Shown one piece after another: positions 61,753 through 64,000 of a stretch of 64,000 bases of DNA (the first letter of the stretch is position 1; every line of letters begins with the position of its first letter). The DNA comes from Garcia nutans (taxonomy: Eukaryota > Streptophyta > Magnoliopsida > Malpighiales > Euphorbiaceae). A program made the position numbers and the translations under genes. Where the stretch lies: positions 42,219,501 through 42,283,500 of the forward strand of contig CANTUV010000008.1 of the NCBI GenBank assembly GCA_947685225.1, read 5' to 3'. Below the pieces are notes generated by a model. That model saw only the letters and a program-made list of their open reading frames with translations, was not told the DNA's origin and did no database searches.

Positions 61753-61888
61753 CTTTTGAATTTTGTTTTTTCCTTGTCGTTTCTCTATGTAAACGAACGA
61801 ATTCCTTCATTTCATTCGTAGCAAAATCCTTAATTTCTATAATTCTCTCAAATTCTTTCAAATTTAGCATATAGTTTTGAAAAAAAAA

Positions 61889-63998
61889 ATGCATGCTTCA
61901 AGGTTAGGAACTCATTCTAATACCGAGTTATTAGAGTTTATTTGGCATCATGAAGATGGAAATATAGATATATTAGCCGGGATGACGCTTCATCGTAGTT
62001 CAAACCAAAAGATCGCAGTAATTATTTTTTCCCTTTCTTTTTCATTTTGATTTTTTCGTCTTTCTGTTACATTTTTTTTCTTTTTATTTTCTTTATTTTC
62101 TTTTTATTTTCTTTTTTTCTTTTTATTTTCTTTTTATTTTCTTTCTGTTATTTATTTATATTATTTATTTATTATTTTTGATTTTTGATTTATGTTTTTA
62201 TATTATTATTTTTTAGAAAGTTTAGGAAAGATACATTAATTTAAGCAGATAGAATAATATGTACTTACCTGGTATTAACCTATCTAACTCCGTGTTAAAG
62301 TGATAGTTGCATTGTTTGGGCCGGAGGGTGTATCTATAAAACCCTACAATGGTATGATGTAGTATCTTCTCGGGTAAGGCAAATTATACGAGATTGCGGC
62401 TTTGAAAGCTTTATCTTACAATTTCCATCCGAGGAGTATCTGATAGACTAGAGCGTGGTCCAGGCGCTTGCAGAATGATGGTTGGACACAAATCATACTT
62501 TTCACTTGCCCATTGGAGAGATGACAATTGGTCCGGTCGATTTTGCTGTTATAATCGGCCTTCGATAAGATGTTGTTCTGGTTCCTCTTACCAATGATAT
62601 TTTGACATTTGAAGAAATTCAGCAATTAATTGGTATGGAACCATAATATAAAGGGTCTTTTAAGATAAAGATCGAGCCAATTCGTAATTATTGGATGAAC
62701 TACGAAGGACGAGTTCACAGAGACACGGCTCAACAGTATGCTCGAGGATTTTTGTTATATTTGCTTGGGTCGACCATCTTAGGCAGCACTGAATCCTCCA
62801 TCCATTTGTCAGTGTTGAGGACCCTTTCTTATTTCAGAATGGTACCATCTTATGGCTGGGGTGAAGCTGGCCTTGCCTGTCTTTACCATGGTCTTGATAA
62901 AATTTGCCGAAATAAGAAGTCTTTTGTCGGCTTGGTGGCGATTGTCGAGGTACTCTTCTTCCACCAATGTCAATTCCACTCTTTTCTTGCATGAATTTGA
63001 TCTCTATTATTGTTATAGGCATGGGCATACGAACACAACCTCGTGAGGATGCCTGGTATTTCCTAAGAGAGAATCGGGTATCCGAGATTAAATTTTTGGT
63101 TGTCAGATCACGTGGACGTTCCCGGCTCTCACCATGTGCATACCCAACGCTTCGTGTTGAGCCGTTTAACATGCAACCAGGTAAAATAATGTTAGTATGC
63201 TCTAAAAGTTATGTGAAAGTTTACTTACCTTATGTCATCTTGCAGGTGAATTTAGCCTGGTGGAATCCATAAGAGCGTACAAACTGGTCTCCCTTCATGA
63301 AGGCTACGCTATCTTTCCAACATACTCACCGAGTCATCGCTGGCCTAGTGTCTAGTGGCTGGTTTCTTGGAGAGAGAGTTTATGAGTGGTTTCTTGGTCT
63401 AGAGTAGCAGAAGGTTCCAATGCATTGCCCGAAATATACTTTAAATATTATGTCAATGCCGGAGGATGCATGGTGGTCGGCTCGGTACGATTATGGTGTT
63501 GAGACATTTCTCCATCAACCGGGTGCCTTTTATGCCCATTTTATTCAAAGAAGGCTCTTGAACTTTGATGTATCTCCTGTTGGCATACGGGAAATTCTTG
63601 AAGAAAATGGGGGTAGAGATGGAGATACATGAGAGTTCGCTCCACATCTCAGTGCTGGTACTTCTCAGGTAAGACTTTTACCATTTTTCCATTGCACTTG
63701 CTTCTTTCTTATTTTGACTTTTTGATGATTGTTATAGGTTGTTGGCTCATTTGATCATGAGGCTGGAACTTCTTTTACTGCCCCTTTTTTTGCTCATTCT
63801 GGTCCGTCCGAGATGCCATCTCATCCGCAGGGCATTGATATGAATTACCTCATAAGTTTTCTTATTCCATGGTAATTTATGCTATATGTATGCATGGTTA
63901 TGTATGTTCTTACCTTTTTCCTTTCTGGCTCACAGTGGATGCTTGAAGAACAAAATAAGAAACTTCAAGAAGAGTTGGCCATAAGTTGTCAGTAGGCT
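61889..63998 (+). pseudogene. Plant mobile domain (PMD, MAIN-like) pseudogene, antisense to the Tat-like element
   Basis: PMD proteins (MAIN/MAIL family in Arabidopsis) act in the nucleus in gene expression and silencing; PMD genes are also carried by MULE and gypsy elements. Inferred exons: 61889-62017; about 62340-62949; 63019-63180; 63246-63668; 63738-63871; 63936 to the window end. Introns 2-4 are 65-69 bp with GT...AG borders and keep frame. Recognisable blocks: THTFHLPIGEMTIGPVDFAVI (near 62495), then FLLYLLGSTIL, PSYGWGEAGLACLYHGL, AWAYEH at the start of exon 3 and PEDAWWSARYDYG in exon 4. The end is a likely coiled coil (LEEQNKKLQEEL). Eight in-frame stops: 62449, 62476, 62566, 62644, 63064, 63270, 63405 and 63630. 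Each could arise from CAA, CAG, CGA or TGG by one transition. The start of exon 2 is uncertain. Confidence 0.82.
62083..62215 (+). repeat. TTTTC/TTTTA-rich stretch in intron 1
   Basis: Imperfect repeats of TTTCTTTTTATTTTC in the first intron of the PMD pseudogene; low complexity. Confidence 0.7.
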
Positions 63999-64000
63999 TC

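Overview
This window is plant nuclear heterochromatin, most likely from a flowering plant with an AT-rich genome. It holds no tRNA, no rRNA and no recognisable host gene. Almost every base can be placed in an LTR retrotransposon or a fragment of one. The evidence is Ty3/gypsy gag-pol proteins, initiator-Met tRNA primer sites, polypurine tracts, TG...CA LTR ends, exact 5-bp target duplications and a plant mobile domain (PMD) pseudogene.

The framework is an old, decayed gypsy element (K, + strand). Its 5' LTR remnant lies at 1634-2130, gag at 2637-3830 and protease to integrase at 46539-48977. Gag and protease are separated by a 42.7-kb nest (3831-46533) flanked by the duplication CTTTA; the K reading frame resumes in phase on the far side. 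The outer shell of the nest is element C, of which only LTR parts remain (3831-5403, 8292-8668, 44780-46533). C holds a solo LTR (B, 5404-8291, duplication AAGTT); a chromovirus with gag-pol and chromodomain (D, 8669-16916); a gag-RT fragment (16917-18606) that probably belongs with the 5' LTR of element G (26901-29829); a second chromovirus on the minus strand inside G (F, 18607-26759); LTR fragments H (29830-31044) and I (31045-33126); and a minus-strand LTR (J) split by a very young non-coding element, LARD-1 (33482-43025, duplication AGGCC).

K is also hit by a second type of element with long LTRs starting TGTAGA and ending CTCACA or TTCACA. One copy is on the + strand at 1-1633. The other is a 3' LTR on the minus strand (60779 down to 48978), split by LARD-2 (49538-59119, duplication TACAA). 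Beyond that LTR the internal part of the element carries a polypurine tract, eight phased 67-bp tandem repeats, a cluster of short palindromes, and an intron-containing PMD pseudogene antisense to the element (61889-63998). This layout resembles Tat/Ogre-type gypsy elements that carry extra antisense ORFs.

The roughly 3-kb LTRs (B, C, D, F, G, H, I, J, LARD-1, LARD-2) differ widely in sequence but share an ordered set of short modules: a promoter-like segment, splice-donor-like AGGTAAGT, a GC-rich palindromic array, an AGCCA...TGGCT hairpin, an acceptor-like TTTTCAG, and a pair of adjacent hairpins that keep pairing through compensatory changes. The hairpin pair, the collinear non-coding interiors of the two LARDs, and the antisense PMD gene are the most interesting items. 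All coding regions are disrupted. Comparisons were made by eye, so identities are counts of differences noticed, not alignments.
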